7,827 nucleotides of DNA from CAIQPV01 sp963719855 (GTDB lineage Bacteria; Pseudomonadota; Gammaproteobacteria; Burkholderiales; Gallionellaceae): positions 1 through 7,827 of the forward strand of contig CAVRDK010000006.1 in the NCBI GenBank assembly GCA_963719855.1. Reading direction: 5' to 3'. Shown one piece after another: positions 1-7,237 of the stretch. The notes under the pieces are model-generated. The model was not told the origin of the DNA, searched no databases, and saw only the letters and a program-made list of their open reading frames with translations. Both the position numbers and the translations under genes were made by a program. Positions within the stretch are counted from its first letter, which is position 1, and every line of letters starts with the position of its first letter.

Positions 1-4
1 AACT

Positions 5-30
5 CGGTATTATGGTGCTGTAGCCCAAGC
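5..30 (+). repeat. Left terminal inverted repeat of outer transposon
   Basis: The sequence begins CGGTATTATGGTGCTGTAGC and continues to base 30. It is the exact reverse complement of 7802-7827, 26 of 26 bases, and the match stops at the next inward base. It is taken as the outer transposon end because of its length, perfection and position at both extremities. Inverted orientation rules out a direct-repeat overlap from a circular molecule. Confidence 0.9.
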
Positions 31-113
31 AGTTCGCAATCAACAGGTTATCCAGTCTAGGCCAATCCAGTCATAAGTTGTAACATGTTTCACGGCGCAA
101 GCCATCCACCAGA

Positions 114-1277
114 TCAAGCGACCTCCAGCATTTTACGCTCTTCATCATTCAGCCCATAAATCGTTTCGATAGCATCTTGAATCTGGCTTTCAACTTGACC
201 GACAAACCGCTGAAACTGCACATTCTCGGCATCAGTTTTGATGCTGGGCATCTGTTGCTTGCATTCAATTATTCGTTGAACAAATTTGGCTATTTTCTCC
301 TGTTCTGTCTTCGATGGAACGCACAAAGGAATTTCCAGCAACGGTTCTTTATCCACCTGGAAATTTTGTCCCTGCATTTTGCCACGATGTTTGAGCCAGA
401 ACCGCACCAGCCTTGAATTTAACAAGCCAGTAAGAAATAGCAGATTTGCACGCTCCGTAATAATGACATTGAATGCCATCATCACGTATGCCTCGTTTTC
501 GGTGTAGGTGAAAGTTGGTTCATCACATTTTCGGGCAGATAATATTTTTGCACCTTGCTCAAAAAAACGCTCCTCACGCGGCCAATGTAGTTGGAAAAAC
601 TCAAGCCGACCAAGTTGGTTTTCTCTTCTTTCTTCCATAATTTCCCTGTATCGCTCCAGATGACTAAGCAAGCGAGACGGAAGAGGCGCATGAGCGGTGT
701 TGGCACGAGTTGAATAGATGATGCTCTTTGCTGGCTTGTCAACGATTGCATATCTACCGATATCGGACGGCTCATATAGTGGCTTGAGAAAACGTTTTTC
801 CAATTGGCTGGGAGCGGCAAAATATCCATCATTTACGACAAACACCCCTTGCCCTGCCTCAATACCCTCTTGCTGCCGTTTCTTATATGGGATTATTTCT
901 AATGCTCTTGCCGAAACAACATCAGGGTTGGGCACAATACCTTGTGCCACTTCCATCTTTCCATTCAGTTCAAAATTCCGTTTGGCAGCAATCTTATCCA
1001 GCAACACTTCAACGCTGGAGTTGGAAAATGTCAGTGAAGCAGTTGGTATGCGGCTTCGATCTAGCGTTGGTGTAAGGTATTCACGCCCATCACCTTCCAG
1101 TTTTTCTAGTAGTGCCTGTGCGTCCGGCAGGGAGCTCTTCACTCCTGCCAGGCGTCGATAGTCGAATTGGTAGCGCTCTGACTTCTGGCTTTTTCTGGCA
1201 ATCAGAATCATGGTCTGAATGCCTGCATCACGGAATACTTTATAATTACCCCCGTTGGCCACTTCAAAATCCCCCAC
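114..1277 (-). CDS. Type IIG RM enzyme, C-terminal (target recognition) fragment
   Basis: This open frame of 387 codons is the 3' part of the RM gene split by the IS21 element. The first ten codons, including the GTG at 1277, come from the IS end; native sequence resumes at Asn11 (NYKVFRDAG). The native part matches the end of an Eco57I-like enzyme. It continues the methyltransferase fold (about residues 11-30), then holds a long target-recognition region with ALEIIPYKKRQQEG (125-138). A TaqI-like specificity C-terminus follows, with LTGLLNSRLVRFW (282-294) and EIPLCVPSKTEQEKIAKFV (315-333). The tail (about 325-385) looks helical. Catalytic motifs are absent, so it cannot cut or methylate alone. 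Whether the IS-derived GTG is translated is unknown; a gggg run lies next to it but no promoter is evident. It is best treated as a gene remnant, with high confidence in its family. Confidence 0.85.
   Translation of the reverse strand: MGDFEVANGGNYKVFRDAGIQTMILIARKSQKSERYQFDYRRLAGVKSSLPDAQALLEKLEGDGREYLTPTLDRSRIPTASLTFSNSSVEVLLDKIAAKRNFELNGKMEVAQGIVPNPDVVSARALEIIPYKKRQQEGIEAGQGVFVVNDGYFAAPSQLEKRFLKPLYEPSDIGRYAIVDKPAKSIIYSTRANTAHAPLPSRLLSHLERYREIMEERRENQLGRLEFFQLHWPREERFFEQGAKILSARKCDEPTFTYTENEAYVMMAFNVIITERANLLFLTGLLNSRLVRFWLKHRGKMQGQNFQVDKEPLLEIPLCVPSKTEQEKIAKFVQRIIECKQQMPSIKTDAENVQFQRFVGQVESQIQDAIETIYGLNDEERKMLEVA
1246..1249 (+). repeat. Left target-site duplication of IS21 element (TTAC)
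   Basis: TTAC directly abuts the IS left end at 1250 and is repeated at 3821-3824. Deleting the IS and one copy gives ...TATAA-TTAC-CGAAG..., which on the minus strand restores the codons for DFGNYK. A 5-bp reading is possible if the IS end is set one base differently. IS21 members typically duplicate 4-8 bp. Confidence 0.85.
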
Positions 1278-1300
1278 CTTTGGCCACCCAAAATCCCCCA
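1250..1300 (+). repeat. IS21 left end with two terminal repeat modules
   Basis: The 11-bp outer tip is CCCCGTTGGCC. Two direct modules follow: GGCCACTTCAAAATCCCCCA (1257-1276) and GGCCACCCAAAATCCCCCA (1282-1300). Their inverted counterparts lie at 3795-3813 and 3770-3789. Such paired repeats are the expected transposase binding sites of this family. Confidence 0.85.
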
Positions 1301-1315
1301 GGCAGGACGGGCAGA

Positions 1316-2089
1316 TTATGAGCTTGTTGAGGCGTTTTGAGCAAATCGTGTTGCGGCCTCTTTGAGCCGATAGCTTTTGCCTTCAAATTCGAGCAAATGC
1401 GAGCGGTGCATCAGCCGGTCGAGAATGGTGGTGGCCATGGTGTTGTCTCCCAAATATTTACCCCAATCCTGCACGATGCGATTTGATGTCACAACGATGC
1501 TGCGTCTGAGTTTGTAGCGCTGGTGAACCAGCATCTGCAACAGTTCGCCGGCACTGTCGCTGATGCGCCTGGCCAGAAACAAATCGTCAAGCACCACCAA
1601 GTCGGCGCTGAGCAATGGATGCAGTAGACGTTCTTGATCAACCCGGCTGCCCAACGCGTATTGCGCAAAGACACCGTCTGCCTCCAGGTAGCGAACATCG
1701 TGTCCTTGCAGGGTTGCCTGATATGCCACGGCTTTGGCAACATGGCTTTTCCCCGTGCCTGGCTTGCCGATAATCAGCGCATTTTGCCCCTCGGCAATGA
1801 ATTTTAGGGTGTGTAACTCAAAGCATGCTTGCCGGGGCAGTTTGGGATTGAAACGCCAGTCGAAGTCGGTCAGCGTGGCGCGTTCGTCCAGACCGGACTT
1901 GTTGTAACGGCGCTCCATCAGGCATGAACGGCGCCGATCCAGCTCATCCTGCAAGATCATTGAGAAGGTGTCCAGAAAGGGTTCCTGGTTCGCCTGTGCC
2001 TGCAATATGCGTGTGTTCAGTGTTGTGAGAATGCCGGACAGGCGCAGCTCACGCAATGCGCGTTCGATTTCGTTCATGGTCATGCTCAT
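1316..2089 (-). CDS. istB: IS21-family helper ATPase IstB
   Basis: This 257-aa protein is a AAA+ ATPase of the IstB/DnaC-like type. In IS21 it loads on target DNA and recruits and activates the IstA transposase. The Walker A motif GKPGTGKS is at residues 108-115 and Walker B VVLDD at 165-169. A SNRIVQDWG stretch near 202-210 fits the IstB core, and the helical N-terminus (about 5-60) contains RLSGILTTLNTR. Length matches the family. The ATG at 2089 overlaps the istA stop as ATGA. A GGAGG Shine-Dalgarno lies 7 nt before the ATG, inside the last istA codons, so translation is probably coupled. No defects are visible. The 66 bp beyond its stop to the IS tip hold only the terminal repeats. Confidence 0.96.
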   Translation of the reverse strand: MSMTMNEIERALRELRLSGILTTLNTRILQAQANQEPFLDTFSMILQDELDRRRSCLMERRYNKSGLDERATLTDFDWRFNPKLPRQACFELHTLKFIAEGQNALIIGKPGTGKSHVAKAVAYQATLQGHDVRYLEADGVFAQYALGSRVDQERLLHPLLSADLVVLDDLFLARRISDSAGELLQMLVHQRYKLRRSIVVTSNRIVQDWGKYLGDNTMATTILDRLMHRSHLLEFEGKSYRLKEAATRFAQNASTSS

Positions 2090-3666
2090 GGTAATTCCTC
2101 CAAGGTTAGTGGCAAGGCGGCGCTTTGTCGGGCGCCCAGGGTGAACAGGTCGGCATAGTCATCGCTTCCCCTGATCAAAGGATGGCTCTGCGTCAGCACA
2201 AGCTCGCATTGAACCGGTGCATCAATGGCATCAAGGGTTTCTTTGAGCAGACGCTCGGTCAGAGTTTGAATCTGTTTGTAGCTGCGCACGCCGTCTCGCA
2301 ATGCAATCGCGCAGGCTTGGTCGATCAGCCGACGCGGGTAGCGCTTGACCAGACCGACGATGCCCCACAGACGGCGCTGGATGACGCGCCCCTCGCTGTC
2401 AAACAGCTTCTGGCACAGTTGCTCGGCTGACGGGCCAATGGCTTTAGCCTGGGCCAGAATGCGATGGGTTTCGCGCGACGGGTTAAAGGGGCGTTCATCG
2501 TTTGGCAGAATCAGGCTGCCCGGCTTATCCGCAAGGGGGTGGGTGCGCAGCAGGGATTGGGTCTGTAGGTTGCGAATTTCGAGATGGTGCTCAAACAGGC
2601 GCACCAGCACGATGCTGCCGATGGGGGCCGGGCGGGCGGCGTAGCTGCTGTGGTCGATCCGTATGCAGGTATCGTCGTAAACGGTGCGTTTGCATTCGGT
2701 AAAATACTGGAAGCCTTGCAGCGGCAAGGGTTTGAGTGCCGCGCGTTCCTCTTGGAACATGGCTTCGACCTGACGCCTGGTGCTGCCGTGAATGCGTTGC
2801 GCCGCCCACTTGGTTTCCCAGTGCTCCAGGAATTCGTTCTGCTCCTCGATCGATTCGAAGCGCCGCCCCTTGAGCGCTGTACTCTGGGTATGCTGGATTG
2901 CATTTTCGACCGTACCCTTGCGATTCGGATCTCTGACCCTTGCCGGGTCGGCGACCACGCCGTAATGCGCGAGCACGGCGGCATAGACCGAGTTGAGCTC
3001 CGGTTCGTACAAGTCGGGTTTGATCACCCCTTCCTTCAGGTTGTCCAGCACGACGTAGGTGGCGCTGCCGCCGAAATACCGCCAAGCCTGCTCGTGCAAC
3101 TTGGCCCATGTCTCTTGGCTGGACTTCCACACCACGCGCCGGAAACTGCGCCGCGAAAAGCGCAGGGTCATGACAAACAATCGAGGGCGGCGATAGCGAT
3201 CCGTGCCGGGATAACGGGTCAGTGCCCCCTCCCCGTAATCCACCTGCACCTCTTCACCCGCCGCAAATTCCAGTCGGTCGAACTGCGCCGGGTCATGTTC
3301 GATCAGGCTTCCTGCAAAACGCTTTACGCTGTTATAGCTGGCATCAAAACCAAATTGGTCAACCAGATCCTGATAGATCGCGGTGAAGTTTCGGTGCAGC
3401 CCAACTTGGGCTTTTATGAAGTCACGATAGGGCTCGCAGGCAGAGATTGATTGCCTGGTCGGCCCCGGTGGCCGGGGTGGGGGAATTTGGCTGGTCGAAC
3501 CGGTGGCCACCCCGGGGGATTTTGCCTGTTCGGCAACAAAACACTTTTTGAGACGGCGTATCGTCTTGCGATCAATTTTCGTGACGCGCGAAATTTCGTG
3601 CTGGCTCTTTCCTGCGGCCAGTAGCGTAAATACCGTTGTTTCCAGGTGCGGTTTCAAGACGTTCAC
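2086..3666 (-). CDS. istA: IS21-family DDE transposase IstA
   Basis: This 526-aa transposase carries out the DNA cleavage and strand transfer of IS21 transposition, with IstB as partner. An N-terminal helix-turn-helix lies at about residues 18-42 (SQHEISRVTKIDRKTIRRLK). It is followed by a proline-rich linker (about 58-72) and an rve/RNase H-fold catalytic core. The likely DDE triad is Asp143 (VDYGE), Asp208 (LDNLKEGV) and Glu254 (KGTVENAI). A beta-rich C-terminal domain follows. Length is normal. The start is GTG at 3666, with AGGGAG 7 nt upstream; no in-frame ATG fits better. That ribosome binding site lies in a small hairpin (3676-3693). The stop overlaps istB by 4 nt. The frame appears intact. 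Confidence 0.96.
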   Translation of the reverse strand: MNVLKPHLETTVFTLLAAGKSQHEISRVTKIDRKTIRRLKKCFVAEQAKSPGVATGSTSQIPPPRPPGPTRQSISACEPYRDFIKAQVGLHRNFTAIYQDLVDQFGFDASYNSVKRFAGSLIEHDPAQFDRLEFAAGEEVQVDYGEGALTRYPGTDRYRRPRLFVMTLRFSRRSFRRVVWKSSQETWAKLHEQAWRYFGGSATYVVLDNLKEGVIKPDLYEPELNSVYAAVLAHYGVVADPARVRDPNRKGTVENAIQHTQSTALKGRRFESIEEQNEFLEHWETKWAAQRIHGSTRRQVEAMFQEERAALKPLPLQGFQYFTECKRTVYDDTCIRIDHSSYAARPAPIGSIVLVRLFEHHLEIRNLQTQSLLRTHPLADKPGSLILPNDERPFNPSRETHRILAQAKAIGPSAEQLCQKLFDSEGRVIQRRLWGIVGLVKRYPRRLIDQACAIALRDGVRSYKQIQTLTERLLKETLDAIDAPVQCELVLTQSHPLIRGSDDYADLFTLGARQSAALPLTLEELP

Positions 3667-3673
3667 TCCATAA

Positions 3674-3693
3674 CTCCCTCGTTGATTCGAGGG
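3674..3693 (-). promoter_or_regulatory. istA ribosome binding site within a short hairpin
   Basis: CCCTCG (3676-3681) and CGAGGG (3688-3693) form a perfect 6-bp stem with a 6-nt loop. On the minus-strand transcript the proximal arm supplies most of the AGGGAG Shine-Dalgarno of istA, so folding could hide it. Limiting translation of read-through mRNA this way is known for some other insertion sequences. Here it is only an inference. Confidence 0.4.
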
Positions 3694-3717
3694 GTGAGGT
3701 TAACGTCCTGCCAGTAC

Positions 3718-5571
3718 TCAGACGGCTCGAAAAACGGTGCTTTGTCGCGCCGTCAAACGGGCGTCAGGGTGGGGGATTTTGAAGTGGCCATTACTGGGGG
3801 ATTTTGACCGGCCAACGGGGTTACCGAAGTCAATAAACTGCTCAATACGTGTATCCACAGTGATCTTGGCACGTAATTTTTTTGCGCCAGCATTTGTTAC
3901 CCAATTGTTGGTCGCAATGTATGCCAGGATGCCACTTTCTGGTTTAAGCCAATCCAGCCCGCGACAGGCAAACAAATACCAGAGATCCATTTTCCCCTCG
4001 TAGTAAGGAGATAAACGGACATGCTCGAATGCCTCCTTGTTGGTGTACTCCTTGATGTAAGGTGGATTACCAATGACCAAATCGAACCCACCTGACCGGA
4101 ATGCTTGCGGAAATGTCGCCCTGAAATCGAGTGATTTTGTTTCGCGCAATTTCTCCAATGAGAACAGATCGCCGCCGTCATCCTCCAGCGTGACCAACGA
4201 ATTACCAACTACGATGTTGGCGGAGAGGGAAGGCAGCAAGGCCGCACCTATTTCAATCTGCTGCTGGAGCGCGCTGTAGGTAGTCTCCTCCTCCATGAGC
4301 TTGAGGTACAGGGAAAGCTGCGCGACCTCGACGGCCTGCGCGTCTATGTCCACGCCATAAATACAATTCACCAGAATTTCGCGCTTGTGACGCAAAGATA
4401 GATGTTGCTCACCATCCCGCATTTCCAATACACCCTTCTTCGCTTCCTTTGGGTACTTGCGGTAGTAAGTTGCAATTGCTTGCAGAAGGCAGCCAAATAC
4501 CCCAATGAGAAACGAGCCAGAGCCACATGCCGTGTCTATTATTCGGAGCTTGAGAATATCATCAGCCTTCTTGTTTTTAACCTGAATGCCGAGTGATTGA
4601 TCTACCATATAGGCGACTATGTAATCTGGTGTATAGAACACGCCACCAGCCTTGCGCACGTTCTCTTTTACGACGACCTCAACCGTTTTGTTCTTGGACT
4701 GCACTACCTTACCTAAGAATCGCTCATAGATGCGTCCAAGGATTTCAACGGGAATGGAATCGAAGTTGTATGGGGTATGCTCGTCAGTCAGATCGTCGCA
4801 AATGTCTGCGAATACACTGTCATCAGGTTGAAATGTGCGGTCATCCAATTCAACAAGTGGCTTGAATACGATGCCGTTATAGGTCTGGTCGAGACGCCTG
4901 CATGTTGCTATAAAATCATGCCAGTATTTTTTGTTGGCTTGTCCAAATCTAGCAATGATCTCATCTGGCTCAATCCCCTTGTCTTCAAGGAATCGAATGA
5001 ACACTAGACGATCAAGGGTGCGCTGCACGAACTCTGTCAGTTGTTCAGCGGTTAGAGCATAGTTTGCTCGATTAAATGCTGATGCAAGGCTTTCACGCCA
5101 GGTATCAAGCTGCTGTAGAAAGTCATCGTCAAATTCTCGCATCTCTCCAGCAAACAATTTGTATTGCTTGGTCGCTGCTTGCGGTACTGGCAATTCGGTT
5201 GCGGCAAATAATTCTATAGAGCCTTTCGCAACGGCTTCTCGTGAAAGCAGCCAATAAAGCTCCTCAAATTTATCGCGGTCTGAATAATCGCTGCAATACC
5301 ATTTTTTAACAATGCGTGAATCAGCCGAACTAATGTTCGGACGAAAACGACTGTCTATGATGTAGAGAGAATGGAAGTCTGTAAGAACGGCTATTGGCAA
5401 GCCTTTGGGCCAGCTATACCGGATGGCCTGGAAACAATTGTCTGGCGTTGCAATATTGGCTTGTGGACGTTTGGCTTCAACAAAAAAACGTACACGGTTG
5501 TAATGTGGCGCAAGTGAAAAAGCATAGTCGGCGCGGCCTTTGGCTTTTTTCTCCGGCTTCTCAAGTTTCAT
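3718..5571 (-). CDS. Type IIG RM enzyme, N-terminal part (nuclease + N6-adenine methyltransferase)
   Basis: This is the larger 5' part of the split RM gene. Counting from Met 5571, a PD-(D/E)XK-like nuclease motif is seen as Asp15 in GRADYAF and Glu32-x-Lys34 in FVEAKRP. Methyltransferase motif X is GGVFYTP (309-315), motif I (SAM binding) is DTACGSGSF (346-354) and catalytic motif IV is NPPY (502-505). This is the order of gamma-class N6-adenine enzymes. Native sequence ends at Asn584; residues 585-617 (PVGRSKSP onward) are read from the IS21 end to a stop at 3718-3720. Met 5571 is not the true start. The same frame stays open upstream and encodes REDFINQLFNALGW and related conserved sequence back to the GCTG tract, with no ATG, GTG or TTG before TAA 5881-5883. 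The natural start is ATG 5899, presently out of frame. The specificity domain is missing, so activity is not expected. Confidence 0.88.
   Translation of the reverse strand: MKLEKPEKKAKGRADYAFSLAPHYNRVRFFVEAKRPQANIATPDNCFQAIRYSWPKGLPIAVLTDFHSLYIIDSRFRPNISSADSRIVKKWYCSDYSDRDKFEELYWLLSREAVAKGSIELFAATELPVPQAATKQYKLFAGEMREFDDDFLQQLDTWRESLASAFNRANYALTAEQLTEFVQRTLDRLVFIRFLEDKGIEPDEIIARFGQANKKYWHDFIATCRRLDQTYNGIVFKPLVELDDRTFQPDDSVFADICDDLTDEHTPYNFDSIPVEILGRIYERFLGKVVQSKNKTVEVVVKENVRKAGGVFYTPDYIVAYMVDQSLGIQVKNKKADDILKLRIIDTACGSGSFLIGVFGCLLQAIATYYRKYPKEAKKGVLEMRDGEQHLSLRHKREILVNCIYGVDIDAQAVEVAQLSLYLKLMEEETTYSALQQQIEIGAALLPSLSANIVVGNSLVTLEDDGGDLFSLEKLRETKSLDFRATFPQAFRSGGFDLVIGNPPYIKEYTNKEAFEHVRLSPYYEGKMDLWYLFACRGLDWLKPESGILAYIATNNWVTNAGAKKLRAKITVDTRIEQFIDFGNPVGRSKSPSNGHFKIPHPDARLTARQSTVFRAV
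3770..3820 (+). repeat. IS21 right end with two terminal repeat modules
   Basis: Modules TGGGGGATTTTGAAGTGGCC (3770-3789) and TGGGGGATTTTGACCGGCC (3795-3813) are inverted relative to those at the left end. The outer tip is GGCCAACGGGG, ending at 3820. The region 3694-3769 between the istA leader and these modules holds no gene that I can see. Confidence 0.85.
3821..3824 (+). repeat. Right target-site duplication of IS21 element (TTAC)
   Basis: TTAC immediately follows the IS right tip at 3820 and matches the copy at 1246-1249. Together with the reading-frame restoration after excision, it defines the insertion point within the RM gene. Confidence 0.85.
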
Positions 5572-5779
5572 TTCCTGCCGGTATGGATCATCGCTGCGCT
5601 CCCACCCCAGCGCATTGAAAAGTTGATTTATAAAATCTTCACGGACATGGGTTTCCTGATATTCATTCGAGAGGTAGTGCTTCTGGTTGGACTGAAACTT
5701 TTTGGCGAGGGCTTGTACCGCGAACCACGATTTTTCAAACCGATCATTTTCTTGTTTTTTATGTTCGGCAGAGGAACTT

Positions 5780-5899
<120 letters not shown>

Positions 5900-5900
5900 A

Positions 5901-6125
5901 TTATTCTCCAAGCCTGACCGTCTTAATCCCCAGCGCCTTCATGCACTGCGCGAAAAACATAAAGCTGAACGTCCCGCGATTGATCTTAGCGGCAATGCCC
6001 GTATAGCTTTCCTGTACGCCAATTTCACCCAGACGGCGAATAAGTTCTTCATATCCAATACCGGCACGGGCCAGCTCCACTTTAATCATGTTGGTCGCCA
6101 ACTTGTTCCAATCTTCATCAGCCAT
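5901..6125 (-). CDS. Small HTH-like protein upstream of RM gene (DUF6471-like), possible regulator
   Basis: This 74-aa protein begins MADEDWNKLATNMIKVELAR and is predicted mostly helical. Residues about 24-55 (GYEELIRRLGE...AAKINRGTF) resemble a helix-turn-helix. From memory it resembles the uncharacterised DUF6471 family; I cannot confirm that here. The start at 6125 is chosen because GGAG sits 6 nt before it; an upstream in-frame ATG at 6161 lacks a Shine-Dalgarno. The TAA stop (5901-5903) is one base from the RM ATG (5899), so the two genes are almost certainly cotranscribed, and RM translation may depend on it. By analogy with controller proteins of RM operons it may regulate the operon or the divergent transposase. 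That role is inference. Confidence 0.75.
   Translation of the reverse strand: MADEDWNKLATNMIKVELARAGIGYEELIRRLGEIGVQESYTGIAAKINRGTFSFMFFAQCMKALGIKTVRLGE
5906..5909 (-). promoter_or_regulatory. Ribosome binding site of the RM gene
   Basis: GGAG on the minus strand, within TGGAGAATAATATG, lies 6 nt before ATG 5899. It overlaps the last codons of the upstream 74-aa gene. It supports 5899, not 5571, as the RM start. Confidence 0.7.
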
Positions 6126-6268
6126 ATAGTTCTCCATTAACCAATTTTTGGAGAATAGCATACATGCAAAACATTATGCAAATATGACGAAATATAGTTA
6201 GAAAAGGCTTGTCTTGTTCGTCAGATATGTTATCATATAGCCATAAATGACGAATTAAGGAGATAATC
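6126..6268. promoter_or_regulatory. Divergent control region with three TGACGAA sites
   Basis: This 143-bp gap separates the RM operon (minus) from the transposase (plus). TGACGAA occurs at 6185-6191 and 6248-6254, and inverted as TTCGTCA at 6217-6223, with centres 32 and 31 bp apart (about three helical turns). For the transposase, candidate -35/-10 pairs are TTGTCT (6209-6214) with TATCAT (6231-6236), or TTGTTC (6214-6219) with TATAGC (6236-6241), each with a 16-bp spacer. The middle site touches either -35 and the last lies between the -10 and the Shine-Dalgarno AAGGAG (6257-6262). A direct repeat ATGCAAA (6164-6170, 6176-6182) lies where a minus-strand promoter would be expected, with TTGCAT and TATTCT as weak candidates. 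The operator role is inferred. Confidence 0.45.
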
Positions 6269-7237
6269 ATGGCTCAACACTTTTTACTCACTCCCGCTTG
6301 CCGCACCCTGTCCGAAACGAAAGTTGCCCGCATGGGCGAGGAGGAGGCGCGGGACGTGTTCCGCACGCTCCGCTGGGCATCAACCGCAGGCGAGGCAGTA
6401 TGCCCGCGCTGCGGCTGCGAAGCCTGCTACAACCTGCCTGCCCGCAAGAAATGGCGCTGCAAGGCGTGTTCATACGATTTTTCTGTCACCTCCGGCACAA
6501 TCTTTGCGGATCGCAAGATGGCTTTCCGGGATATTCTGCTGTCCATTTTCAAATTCGTGAACTCGGTTAAAGGGCTTCCCGCTCTCCAGCTTTCCCGCGA
6601 ACTCGGCTGCGATTACAAAGTTGCTTTTGTGCTATTGCACAAGCTCCGCGAAAGTTTAGAACTCGAAACCGCAGATCAACAATTGGGGGGCGACGAAACA
6701 ACAGTAGAAGTGGATGGTGCCTACTTCGGCGGTTATGTCCGCCCAAAGAATCACAAGTCAGATCGCATAGACCGCCGCCTGGTGGAACACCAAAACGGGA
6801 AGCGAAGCGTCGTGGGTGTGATCCGCCAGCGCGATGGACGCACCTTGACTACCGTAGTACCCGATGAAGCCGCTCTCGTGCCGATCATTAAGCGGCGTGT
6901 ATTCAAAGGCACCACCATTCATGCGGATGAGGCGGCGGCTTATGACATTCTCCATGCACACTATGCCATGAAGAGAATTAATCACCAAGAATCCTACAGC
7001 CGCGATGGTGCTTGCACCAATAATGCTGAAAGCTTTTTCTCCCGCCTGCGCCGTGCCGAACGCGGCGTTCATCACCGTATCAGCGGAAAACATTTGCACC
7101 ACTACGCAACGGAAATGGCATGGCGTGAGGATCACCGCCGCCAAGACAACGCATGGCTGACGCAAAGCGTGGCAAACCTCACGATGGTTCACGCCCTCTC
7201 TACAAAATGGCGCGGCTATGGTCGCAGGGCGCATTAA
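6269..7237 (+). CDS. IS1595-family (ISXO2-like) transposase
   Basis: This 322-aa protein starts at ATG 6269 with a strong AAGGAG 6 nt upstream. An N-terminal zinc ribbon has Cys45-x2-Cys48 (CPRC) and Cys64-x2-Cys67 (CKAC). A helical linker with a helix-turn-helix-like stretch (about 100-130) follows. The ISXO2-like catalytic core has probable acidic residues Asp149 (EVDGAYFGG) and Asp220 (IHADEAAAY), then TNNAESFFSRLRRAERG (250-266), which supplies the Asn of the DDN-type signature of this family. HHYATEMAWREDHR (277-290) is the usual C-terminal motif. Length is typical and the frame is open. It would act on the 26-bp ends at 5-30 and 7802-7827. Its stop overlaps the convergent downstream gene within TTAA at 7234-7237. 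It appears functional. Confidence 0.95.
   Translation: MAQHFLLTPACRTLSETKVARMGEEEARDVFRTLRWASTAGEAVCPRCGCEACYNLPARKKWRCKACSYDFSVTSGTIFADRKMAFRDILLSIFKFVNSVKGLPALQLSRELGCDYKVAFVLLHKLRESLELETADQQLGGDETTVEVDGAYFGGYVRPKNHKSDRIDRRLVEHQNGKRSVVGVIRQRDGRTLTTVVPDEAALVPIIKRRVFKGTTIHADEAAAYDILHAHYAMKRINHQESYSRDGACTNNAESFFSRLRRAERGVHHRISGKHLHHYATEMAWREDHRRQDNAWLTQSVANLTMVHALSTKWRGYGRRAH

Larger units (their letters stand above)
1250..3820 (-). mobile_element. IS21-family insertion sequence (2571 bp), complete
   Basis: The element has istA and istB on the minus strand in the usual overlapping order. It has matched ends CCCCGTTGGCC / GGCCAACGGGG and a 4-bp target duplication, TTAC. Each end carries two copies of a module of about 20 bp built around AAAATCCCCCA, the multiple terminal repeats typical of IS21-type transposase binding sites. 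Both genes are open and full length with intact catalytic motifs, so it may still be mobile. It lies inside the RM gene in the same orientation as that gene. Confidence 0.93.

Noticed and set aside
718..1161. Plus-strand frame opposite the RM C-terminal part
   Set aside because: Serine-rich low-similarity translation opposite a supported gene; no start signal.
2584..3450. 288-codon plus-strand open frame
   Set aside because: It lies wholly opposite istA, which has clear DDE transposase motifs; no recognisable domain or ribosome binding site. A shadow of a GC-rich gene.
6758..7234. 158-codon minus-strand open frame
   Set aside because: Antisense to the conserved catalytic part of the IS1595 transposase; composition looks like a reverse reading, with no family resemblance.
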